A stretch of DNA of 64,000 nt from Zingiber officinale (taxonomy: Eukaryota > Streptophyta > Magnoliopsida > Zingiberales > Zingiberaceae): NCBI RefSeq assembly GCF_018446385.1, contig NC_055996.1, forward strand, positions 132,814,245-132,878,244, given 5' to 3'. Made by a program: the position numbers and the translations under genes. The notes below the pieces were generated by a model that was given only the letters and a program-made list of their open reading frames with translations, did not search any database and had not been told where the DNA came from. This document shows, one piece after another, positions 46,301 to 58,300 of the stretch (position 1 is the stretch's first letter; each line of letters opens with the position of its first letter).

Positions 46301-49300
46301 GATAGCAAACCTAATTTATTAAACAATGAGTTAATGAGTCTTAGGAAGACTGGATTGTTGTGAGCACCACAAATCCAGCTTTCTTCTGTTGTTTTACTCA
46401 TTTAATTTTTTCAGTTTGGATGTATTTTTCTCGATTGTGATATTGATGATTGAGAGACACATCACCCTGAGATTGTTGATCAAGACGTATGGTTACAGGG
46501 ATGGCTGACATGAATTTAGGTTAGGAGAACTGAATTAAAGGATGCAGAAGTGATTGTTGGACATGGTATGCCATGCTTGAAATCAAATGAAGATGTGTGT
46601 AAATGACAATCATTGCTAAAAGAGTTTATTTTATTGAAGTGTGTGTTTTATTTAGCCTCATTGGTTTGGGGATTTTGTTTGATGCTTGTTCACATTTGGT
46701 GCGCAAGCTTGTTGTAATATCACACGTTTTTCAATTTTCATGGGATCAGCATGACCAACTTTCTCAGCGTTATGAAGATTTCCATGCATTTTAATATATT
46801 CTGGAGATGAAAAGGGTTTTAGTTTCATTTAGCCACTTCCCAATTTTTACGTGATTTTATGTGAAACTAAAGGGATTACTGAATCTGTGGATCAGGATTT
46901 GTTGGAGTCTTAAGATATGATTTATGGTTTAATTCAAGGTTTAAAATCTCAATCCGTGCCGAAGTTTCGGTCTCAGACTGGAACAATACGGTTTCGGTAT
47001 CATATCATGCTGTGTCGTGCCGATACAGTTTTGGTATTTTTTTTTATTTATATATAGTAATTATTATATAAATATATTTATTATGTATAATTTAAAAATA
47101 AGTTGTATATTGATTTTATATAAGTTCATCATTATTAAACAACTTAATATTGTTAGAAAAAAATAATTAAATATAATTTTTTTAAAGAAAATTGATCTGT
47201 TCTAGTTATTAAATAATCATAATTATATAAATTAATACAAAATACTATTTTATATAGAATATTAATATAAATTAACTATTTATTTAATAATTTTAATAAT
47301 ATATATTTAAAATAGTAAAAAAATTAGAATATCAATTAAACATTAAAATAGTAAAAAAAAATAATAATTAAAAAATATCAGAATATAAATTTGATTTATT
47401 AGACTTTTTATAAATTAAAAAAAAATTAGTTTTTTTTATTTCTTTTTAAATTTTTAAATAAAATTTAAAACATTAAAAATAATTTCAGAATATTATTTAA
47501 TAAAATTTATTAATTTTTTAAAAAAATTAAATATATTTTTTATATTTTATTGGAATAATTTAATTAGGGTTAATGAATTTTTTAAATATTTTATTGGAAT
47601 AATTTAATTAGGTTCAATGAAAGTTTTTTTAAATATCACACTTAAGTAGGAATTGTTTGATTTATTTAAATTATAATATTTATTTTGCACAATAACTCCC
47701 CCACGCCAGCGACGCCCGCGACGCCTTCGAAGCTTGCGGATGCCTCTGACTGTGCCGGAGGCGTCCAGTGACGCTTCCGATGGCTCTAGAAGCATCCGAC
47801 GACGCTTTCGGCGGCTCCGGAAACATCCTGTGATGCTTTTAGCTCTGCCAGAAGAGACGTGGACGTGCCTGCGACGCCTCCAACGGTGCCAACGCTTCCA
47901 GCGGTGCCAAAAGCGACCCATGACGCTTTCGGCTCCGCCAGAAACGTCCCGTCACAATGCCTCCGACGCCCGCTACGCTTTTGGTGCTTACAATGCCTCC
48001 GACGACACCGGAAGCGTTGCATGATGCATCCTTGCTACCTGAGATCGTGCGTGTGACGTGTCGGTTTTGCCTCCCCAGCGGAACGGTAAAAACCGTCCAT
48101 GCTGGGCAGTACAGAACAACATGTCATTTGCTAATTTAGTTTCAAAATTATTTGTCATAATTGCAACCTGAACAAATATTTTAATTATAACCAATCAAGT
48201 TAGTTATTAAACATGACAATTGATTTAGTAATTTAAACTAAACTAATGATATTGTGCTAATTGATAAGAGTATATAGATTAAACTGAATATTTGAAATGT
48301 GGAGAAAAATCTAGTAACTAAATGTCTGCTTGTTTCTTTCAAATTTCCATTTTTCATATGAAATATAAAAATGAAGTAAAAGAAAAAAGAATTTCACCTT
48401 TTTGATCTCTCTATATAATAGCTTTTTTTTTACCGAGGAAGTTTGATCTTCCCCCAAAAATTAAAATTTTCTATCCCACATTATTCAAGATAGTTTGAAA
48501 AAGGAAGTGTAAAACAAAGGAAAAAAAATCAAGCACAAAATAAAGATTTAAAGTTAGAGATTGAGCATTATATTAGGCTATGGTACCTAGAAAATAGTAA
48601 GAGTTTTAGATACCTTCTTTGATTTTTCACAATAAGAAAGTGATATTAGTTAAGATGTCAAATAAATAGTGAGTTGTTGAAATGTAGAATTTTTGGAGTT
48701 TTGTGTGGTTGTGTGTGCCCTTAAGGCTAAAAAGAGAAGTTTATGAGACTTTGGTATGAATTGCCATATTTTATGTATTAGAATGTTTGGATAGTTAGGA
48801 ACCAGGCAACCAGCATGTGAAAAAAAGATAATATATCATAAATGAGAGTGCTAAATTGATGTGCGTATTAGGAAAAATATAAAATATATATTATTGATGG
48901 AAAATTTTATGGCTATTTAAATTATCCCTACTATAACTAGAAGTTGATTGAAATTATTAATTTAGGTTTTTATTTAATTGAAAGCTAATTTACTTCCTAT
49001 TACATGTTGTTGCCACCGCGGTGCTTGCACGATGCATCCGCTATGACCTTGGGGCTCGTGCCGTCGTGCGATCTATCCACCGTGGTGCTCACACGAAGCG
49101 TCTGCAACCGTTGCGAGTGTTGAATTTTTTTTTAAAAAAATTGATTCAAGAAGGCGAGAAAAATTGCGCCTTACACATGCCTGTCACCTCTCAAAAGGCG
49201 TGCATGCTTAAGCACCCTTCTTTCTGTGTCTATTATACTGGTGCAAATGGCACGTGGCTGCGCCTTGTGCCTAGGCACAGCTAGGCGTGCGCCTTTCACA

Positions 49301-52300
49301 ACTATGCACACAACAATTTGAATAATTAGGCACAAAAAGATTACTCTCTCATTATATGGTAGATTAGTTCCTGTTAGGACCAAAAGTAGCTAGAGGGGGG
49401 GGGGGGTGAATAGCTCGTCGCGTGCTCGTCGCTTGGCGTTGCTTGTTTCTTCAAGGATATGCAGCGGAAAATAACAGAAACAATCACACAACGCTAACAA
49501 GGTTGGTTTACTTGGTATCCACCTCACAAGAGGTGACTAATCCAAGGATCCACACCACGCACGCACCCTCCACTATGAAAAACACTCCTTTTCGGTAACT
49601 ACCGAGGGCGGAGAAGCCCTACAAGACTCTCAGTACAAGAAGAAAGGAAAGGGAAACGAAATACAAGCGCAAAGCTTACAATGAGTATAGAAAACCCTAA
49701 CCCTAGCTTCTCTTCTTGCCTTTGATCCGCCTCTTGACTTGGAAAGCTTCCAAGATCCTTCAAGAACTGGCGATCTGATCTTTGAGAGCACTGTGGAGGA
49801 GTTGGCGAGAGATCTGGAGTGAATCGGAGAAGAGATCGAAGGAATCGTACGCCTGCAGCTATCGACGCCAACGGTCGGATCCCGATCGATTCGAATGTTC
49901 CAATCGATCGGGAGGCTTGATCGATTCACGGATCGATCAGGGACGCGCGATAAACGCTGGATCGATCCATGGATCGATCCGGCCATTCCAGCAGCCGCGT
50001 CCCAATCGATCCACCGATCGATTGGGACATCTGATCGATCCACGGATCGATCCGGAGGCTCTCCAGAAGCTCGGATCGATCCGATCGATCCACTCTGATC
50101 GATCACGATCCAACGACTTGGTTTTTGCCCAAACCAAGTTCCAAGACTCCAAACCAACATCCGGTCATTCTTGACCTGTTGGTACATCACGCCTAGCATC
50201 CGGTCACTCCTTTGACTGCTAGGACTTCCCACCGTCCGGTCAATCCTTTGACCCACTTGGACTTTTCTAGTCGTGCAAGTATCCGGTCACCCCTCGACCT
50301 ACTTGACTTCCACCAGATGTCTGGTCAACCTCGACCCATCCGATTTCCTCGCCAGTATCCAACAATCCTTCGACCTTGGACTTCCCAACACCGGATGTCC
50401 GATCATCCTCGATCCATCCGAATTTTCCCTGCCCGGCTTCACTCACGGGACTTTCACCTAGTTTCACTCACTGGGTTTTCCATCCGCCTAGCTTCACTCA
50501 CTAGGACTTTCCATCCGCCAGCTTCACTCACTAGGACTTTCCATCCGCCTAGCTTCACCACCAGGACTTCCACCTAGTTTCACTCACTAGGGTTTTCCAT
50601 CCGCCAGCTTCACTCACTGGGACTTTCCATCCGCCTAGCTTCACCCACTAGGACTTCCACCCAGTTTCACTCACTGGGTTTTCCATAGCTTCACTCACTA
50701 GGACTTTCCATCCGCCTAGCTTCACCACCAGGACTTTCCATCCGCCTTCACCACTAGGACTTCGAGTCAGTGTCATCCCTCCCTACTGACTCTTCTTCAA
50801 TCAATATCTTGTTGTCAAACATCTAAACTCAAACCAAGACTCGGCTGGTCACCAGGTCAACCTTGACCGAGGGATGTTGCACCAACACTTTTGACTCCTA
50901 ATTGTGACACCTCACAAAATACGACAAGTGTACTAATCCCATAGCCTCATTCTTCATGCCACTAGGTAATGAACACATAAGTTAGACTCTTCATTCTCCC
51001 CCTAAGAGGGCAAACTCCCTCTAGGAAATGAAAGCCTAACTTACTCCCATTCACAAGTCCTTTCATTCTCCCCCTATTGGCACACATCAAACCCCTACTG
51101 ATAAAACACATCAACCCATCTTTGGGCACACATCAACCCATTCCCCAATTTTGGGTATACATCAACAAATCCATTTGTTGACAACTCTCCCCCTGAAGAG
51201 TTGCTCATCGTTGTTCACAACATCACTCGTTGTGATCAACACGACAATGAAGGTCCCATACCCTTCATTTATCCTTAACTTCTCCCTCAATGTAGACAAA
51301 TACCCAACCTTGAGCATTTTCTAACCACTTGAGTTTCCACTTGAAATAATGAGAATATCCACTCCCCATTTCAATTTCAAAAGCTCGTCCATGAGCCTTT
51401 TCTTTAAAGAAGGTTAACCACCTTCCAAGGTTCATGAAAAATAATTTTCATGCCTTTAAAGAGTCCCTCCCCCTAAAGACATGGTGGTAACTTCTGTCAT
51501 TGCACCAACAATGACTTGGAATCCCTAAACCTTTAGGAAACCCAAATTTAGAAGTTTTGAGGTTCAAATATTCAAAATTTGAAACAAACCTCAACCTAAA
51601 CTTCAACTTAGCCTTCCTTAACCAATCCATCCTTGTTTTCCACACGAAAACACCCGTTTTATGTATACAAATATATTTTTAGGGGTTTGGAATGGTTACC
51701 TAGACTAAAATAGGTTTAGAGTGCTGAAATCAGACCTTCCCAGCCAAAATCAGCGTCCTGGATCGATTGGAGTTGGGTTCCAATCGATTCAACCTATTTG
51801 AATCGATCCACTGATCGATTCAGGATGTGTGGATCGATCGGCTGATCGATCCAGCGAGCTTCTGCTCGCAAGAGTTGCCTTCTGAATTGATCCACGGATC
51901 GATTCAGACACTCCAATCGATCCATGGATCGATCGGAGCCTCTGATAGTTGCTGAATTTCAAATTCAGCCAACTTCAGAAACCCCTAGAAAATTCTACAA
52001 AAATTCAAAAATCATGAAATTTCGTGTAGACATTATTTAGGGCATACTTAATCATGGAAAAATAGTTTTCTATGAAAATACTTCATATTTTCAAAGATTG
52101 ACACAAACTTGAAAACTTGCAAAAACTTTAGCGTTTTCTTCAAGTTTGTGTCCAACTATTCAATGGTGATTACTATCAAAAGATAGTCTTCACCAAGGTT
52201 TTCCAAAAACATTTTAAAAACATTTTCAAAACCAATATCCCATCATGTTCCTTGGGCATAATGCACATGACTCGTACATTAGCTTTCCCAATGATGGGAA

Positions 52301-55300
52301 AATACATAACTATGTGTTTTGATGAACCTAAAACTCAAAAGAATGCACTAAATCAACATCTTGAGTTTTGTTCATCATCATAACATCTCACTTGTATCTA
52401 ATGTGTACTAAAAACACATACAAGTCATCTTATAGGTCTTTGTGAGATGTAGATTTTGGTTTTTGCCCTAATCTAGGGATCATGCATATCTATCTAGGCA
52501 TTTTGGAGATATTAGACACCCACCTAGGATGTCACTTGTTAATAAGTGTTGTTAAATGCCTTTTGTCCTTAATTACAAGGAATTAAACTTAATGCATGAT
52601 AATGTTATGGCATACATCAAAAAGAAATAATTTTCAAAAGAAAATATCCTATAATTACATGATGTATGAATGTCATGACATGGTATTTTTGGATTTTTGA
52701 TAATAAAACATGAACACAAAAATATACATGATGTCATGAACTATGATGGGCAAACAATCATGGCAAGATTTAGCATAAATAAAATATACCTAGATTAACT
52801 ATCTAAGTATCCTTAAAACCTTAGCTAAACTTACACCTTAAACCTAGATTGCCCTAAAGTGCTTCAAGAAAATGCCAAAGCCTAAATTGGCATTTCTAAT
52901 TCCCTTGATTAATTTATGCCAGTCGAAATTAAGCATATCCTCAAATGTTGGCATATTTCATTTTTCCACAAGAGTAGCACTTCAACATAAGGCTTCAATT
53001 TCCTTTAATTTTCTAAGAACATACCAAAATCCCAACTTGGTAGTTCTTATGATTTCTCAATATGTGCTATTTTAAGATAAAATCAATTTTTCAACCATTA
53101 GGCACATTTAACTTTTTCCAATTTGTGTCACTTAAAATATCATCCAATTTATCAAATTGTGACACATTTTACTCTTCCCAAGAGTAAACATAAATCCACT
53201 TCATTTTCAAAGGTTAAGAATAACCTTGAAAATGCTCCTTGAGTGTCAATTTCTTCAAAGTTGGGTTAATTACCCTTCTTCTTAGAGTTGACACTCTCTA
53301 ACCCATCTATGGGGTAGAGAAGATGCTCCTAGGAACCCAAAACCTATTGGTGCTCCTTGGATGCTCTAAGTATTCACTAGGGATAACTTCCCTAGATACC
53401 TTTCTAGTGACCTCGTTTGGCTTCTTAGAAGCCTTGGTCACTTTTTCTAGGTCAACTCTAGGGATAGCCTCCCTTGTGACCTTGTTAGTGACTTTCTTAG
53501 ACTTCTTAGAAGTCTTAGTCACATTTGTTGTTGCAAAGATACTTCTAGGGATGACTTCCCTTGTATCCTTGACTTGACTTCTAGACTTAGGGTTGGTTCC
53601 ATAGCTATATGGAACCCTATGGTAAGTAGGTACATCCTTTTTGATTTTAGGTTTGTATCCCAAACCTCTATGGCCCTTGGATGACCCTTGTTGTCCTAAA
53701 CCTAGATTTTGCTCATTTTGCCCTTTAAGGATATTCTCCATCCTTTTTAGGGTCTTTTCTAGTTTGTCAAGTCTTGACCTCAAGACTTGATTTTCTATCA
53801 TTAAATCCTTAGATTTTGATTTTTCATTACACCCATGAGCATTTTTGTTTCTAGGCTTGTATCTATTATCCTTAGTGTTCTTGCCCAAATCTCTATCTAC
53901 CTTTCTAGCCTTAGGGGTAGTAGATTTGGCATGTAGGGCCACATGCTTTTCCTTAATGCCCTCATGCTTCCTATTCTTATGATAAATTGCATTAAAATGA
54001 TAAAAATTAGAACTATCATGCTTTTTACCATAATGCGAGGGAATAGGCTCAATAAAAGATACCTTCCTTTTTACCTTGGAGGCTCCCCCTTGACTAATGC
54101 CTCCTTGAGCCTTGACCATCTTCTTCCCCTTGAGGCATTGACTCCGGTAATGCCCCTTTTGATTGCAAGAGAAGCATATGATATGCTCCTTGCTCTTCTT
54201 TGTTCCGGGAGTGGTCTCCTTTGGCTTAACCTTGCCCTTTTGTGCCACTTGGCCCTTCTTCTTGGCCAATTTAGGGCATTTACTTTTGTAATGCCCATGT
54301 TCCCTACATTCAAAGCATATGATATGATTTTTATTATTAATTGAAATGTTTATACCTTCTTGTGTAGGGATGGCACTTGCTCCTCCATTTGATATTTCTT
54401 GAATTTCGGAGGTGGCACCATCTTCTTCTTCTTCACTTGGCCCGGATGTAGAAGCTTCTCCTTCTTCTTGATCCGGCGTCACCAAGGATTGCTCCCCCTC
54501 AATCCTAGAGGTGGAGGCTTCATCATCTTGAACTTGAAACAAGGAGTATGCTCCCTCCTTGTTCCCTTCGTTGCATTCCCTTGAGGATGAAGCTTCTTGG
54601 ATTTCCTCTTCTGAGGTTGAGCATCTCTCAACCTCGGAGTCCTCCTCTTGGTCTTGCTCCAAAGAGTCACCCTCTGGATTCTTCATAATCTTGTACAGTG
54701 GAGGGATCTCTTCATGAAGCTTGGCCAATTTGCTCCATAGCTCCTTTGCATCTTCAACCTCTCCAATTTTGCAAAGGATGGTGCTTGGCAATAAATTGAC
54801 CAAAAGCTTGGTCACTTTGTCATTTGCCTCGCACCTTTGGACTTGCTCCGGGCTCCATTTGCTTTTCTTTAGAACTTTGCCTTTTGAATTTCTTGGAGCC
54901 TTGAAGCCTTCCATTAGAGCAAACCATTGCTCTATCTTCATCATAAGAAAATTTTCGATTCTTGATTTCCAAGAATCGAAACTCGTAGAAGTGTATGGTG
55001 GAGCCACCTGTGTCAAATCCAAGCCCATCTTGGAATTGCATCTTGAAGTTGAGCTTGATAAAGTCTTGAACTTGAAAAATTTGCTCCAATTTCTTCACCC
55101 TCTAGCTTTTCTTATTTATGGTTGACCCTTCCTACGATGATTCCAAAGAGCCTTGCTCGATACCACTTGTTAGGACCAAAAGTAGCTAGAGGGGTGAATA
55201 GCTCGTCGCGTGCTCGTTGCTTGGCGTTGCTTGTTTCTTCAAGGATACGCAGCGGAAAATAACGAAACAATCACACAACGCTAACAAGGTTGGTTTACTT

Positions 55301-58300
55301 GGTATCCACCTCACAAGAGGTGACTAATCCAAGGATCCACACCACGCACGCACCCTCCACTATGAAAACACTCCTTTCGGTAACTACCGAGGGCGGAGAA
55401 GCCCTACAAGACTCTCGATACAAGAAGAAAGGAAAGGGAAGCGAAATACAAGCGCAAAGCTTACAAACGAGTATAGAAAACCCTAACCCTAGCTTCTCTT
55501 CTTGCCTTCGATCCGCCTCTCTTTGAAAGCTTCCAAGATCCTTCAAGAACCGATGATCTTTTCGAGAGCTGTGGAGGAGTGGCGAGAGATTTGGAGTGAA
55601 TCGGAGAAGAGATGCCGAAGGAATCGTGCGCCTGCGGCCTTTATCGACGCCAACGGTCGGATCCCGATCGATTCGAATGTTCCCGATCGATCGGGAGGCT
55701 TTGGATCGATTCACGGATCGATCCAGGCGCTCTGGGTTCAGGCCTCGGATCGATCCATGGATCGATCCATTATCGCGCGAGAACTCCAGGCCCCAATCGA
55801 TCCACCGATCGATTGACATCTGGATCGATCCACGGATCGATCCGGAGGCTTTCGTCACTGAAAGCAATTGGATCGATCCAGCGATCGATTCAGCCTCTGA
55901 TCGATCGATCGATCCAGACTTGGTTTTGCCCAAAACCAAGTTCCAAGACTCCAAACCAACATCCGGTCATTCTTGACTGTTGGTACATCACGCCAGCATC
56001 CGGTCACTCCTTCGACTGCTAGGACTTCCCACCAAGTGTCCGGTCAATCCTTTGACCCACTTGGACTTTTCTAGTCGTGCCAGTATCACTCCCTCGACCT
56101 ACTTGGACTTCCACCGATGTCTGGTCAACCTCGACCCATCTGGATTTCCTCATGCCAAGTATCCAACAATCCTTTGACCTACTTGGACTTCCCAACACCG
56201 GATGTCCGATCATCCTCGATCCATCCGAATTTTTCCTCGCCCGGCTTCACTCACCAGGACTTTCACCTAGTTTCACTCACTAGGGTTTTCCATCTGCCTA
56301 GCTTCACTCACTAGGACTTTCCATCTGCCTAGCTTCACTCACTAGGACTTTCCATCTGCCTAGCTTCACTCACTAGGACTTCCACCTAGTTTCACTCACT
56401 AGGGTTTTCCATCTGCCTAGCTTCACTCACTAGGACTTTCCATCTGCCTAGCTTCACTCACTAGGACTTCCACCTAGTTTCACTCACTAGGGTTTTCCAT
56501 CTGCCTAGCTTCACTCACTAGGACTTTCCATCTGCCTAGCTTCACTCACTAGGACTTCCCAGTCAAGTATCCGGTCACTCCCTTGACCTACTTGACTCTT
56601 CTTCAATCAATATCTTATTGTCAAACATCTAAACTCAAACCAAGACTCAGTTTGGTCAACCAGGTCAACCTTGACCTGAGGGATGTTGCACCAACAGTTC
56701 CAACAATTACTACTTTCTATACTAATTAGTAATAATGAATTAATAATTATGGTTTATGTTCAATTTTCTAATTATTAACTTGTAATTTCCGAAGTTGTTC
56801 TAATGGTGATTTACCTTTTCCTTTTTACAAAGAAAAACATATCTCTTTTTTAAACCAAAAGGCAAAACTAATTAGATGCAACTTCAATATATAATGAAAT
56901 GATAGAAATAACTTTCATCTCTTGCACACACACTTGCTTGAAGCCTTGTATTCAGTTGTCCATGTTTACTATTGCTTGTCGATATCAATGTTACCTTTAA
57001 AAAACTGACATGATGCAGTTTGAAATTAAGATTAAGATACAGTTAAGATTTGAAGGTTCAAATGAATTTTTTTTGGTCATGAAGTTGTAAGATTTTACTT
57101 TGAAGTAGTATAATAAAAGGAGTTTATATTTCATTCTAGGGATCTAGTCATCTATTTACAATTGATTATTCTTGGAAGAATTAGCCTTTTTTACTCTCTG
57201 TAAAAAAAGAGCACTATAACATACATGTAAGGCATTTTTCAATTTCATTAAAATTGTTATGAGTGTTCTTATATCTGAGAGATTTACTTTCTCAGTATGA
57301 GATAGTTATCCCTTTCTTGCATGAAATTGGTACCAAAGCTTTGTGCTGAGTTTTATTTAATTTTGATTGTGCATCAGCATCCCTTCTATCAATTCCATTT
57401 CTGCAAACTTATGCCTACAGCTGGTCTATATTCTCCCTCTGATCCCTTTCCTTCTGTTTGTTTCTTCCAACTATGAACATTGGAAATCATAAACCTCTGT
57501 GATGAAAAGGAGGTGAGTTAAGATAGAGGGGAGAGAGAAGGCCTTTCCATTCCCAGCTTGACTGAGTATTGTTGCAACCTTTCCTTTGCTTCTTTAGATG
57601 TCTGCTGATATTTTTCTGCTGTATTTATTTGTTTTTATCACTGTTTAGCTGTTTTTGAATGCTAATACTATGATTGATTCAGTTATTTGTTTTTCCTTAC
57701 TGTTGAACCGTTGTGACAAGATTAATCCTATGATTGTTCTGACTGATCTTTTCTTTGGCCCTGAAAAGGCAAGATTTTTTTCTTTTTGCATGTTATGGTG
57801 CTTCCTTGTTCTGTTCCTGCTTATCAGCTTGCCCAAGAAAGTCTTATATATCGGAAAGCCTAAAATAGCCACAGCTTTATCATGTATACTTTCCACCTAG
57901 TAGCGACACCTCGGTCTTCATAAAGTTATCAACTGGTGAATTTGGAAGTTTAAATTTGTCAAGCAGATCCAAGGTTTTCATCTTTATGAATATGCCACTC
58001 ATAGAAGGAAAGTTTACTTACTTTGGTATGTAAGTGAATTACTGAGGCGAGCATTATAAAATGACTGCATTATTCATTTGCTCTGATTCACTTTCTTCTG
58101 TAAAAGATTAGGTTTTTCAAAACATGATCTTAGCTTATGTAAAATTCTAAGATGTATTATTAGCTCAAATTTTATTTGAATTTGACATCCATTAACCGAT
58201 TATCCTTAAATCATACAGTGGCCTGTTTTTTAAAATTCTTTAGTTTATTCTCTAGCAAATACAAAGTTATAAACTGTCTTTGTTAAGGAGCAATAGACAG

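Larger units (their letters stand above)
49372..56696 (-). mobile_element. complete gag-only LTR retrotransposon (TR-GAG-like), 7325 bp
   Basis: LTRs of about 1.5 kb lie at 49372-50887 and 55168-56696. A perfect 5-bp target duplication GTTCC flanks the element (49367-49371 and 56697-56701). On the minus strand the primer site (55167-55150) follows the 5' LTR, then comes a long gag-like frame (55028-53307), about 2.4 kb of non-coding DNA (53306-50888) and the 3' LTR. There is no protease, integrase, reverse transcriptase or RNase H in any frame. The primer site and gag style fit Ty1/copia relatives, so it is non-autonomous and would need enzymes in trans. It lies antisense inside the first intron of the MBD gene. 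Confidence 0.92.

Noticed and set aside
47604-48139. Arg/Trp-rich and Pro/Thr-rich frames
   Set aside because: They arise from the GC-rich minisatellite, which lacks stop codons in several frames.
49599-50256. Long frames inside the LTRs (also 37016-37312 and 55295-56022)
   Set aside because: The ATCGATC repeats translate to IDRSIDP/SIGSIRG-like repeats in several frames, so these are LTR artefacts.
56245-56560. CRISPR-like regular repeats
   Set aside because: This is a minisatellite inside a plant LTR; units adjoin without unique spacers and there are no cas genes.
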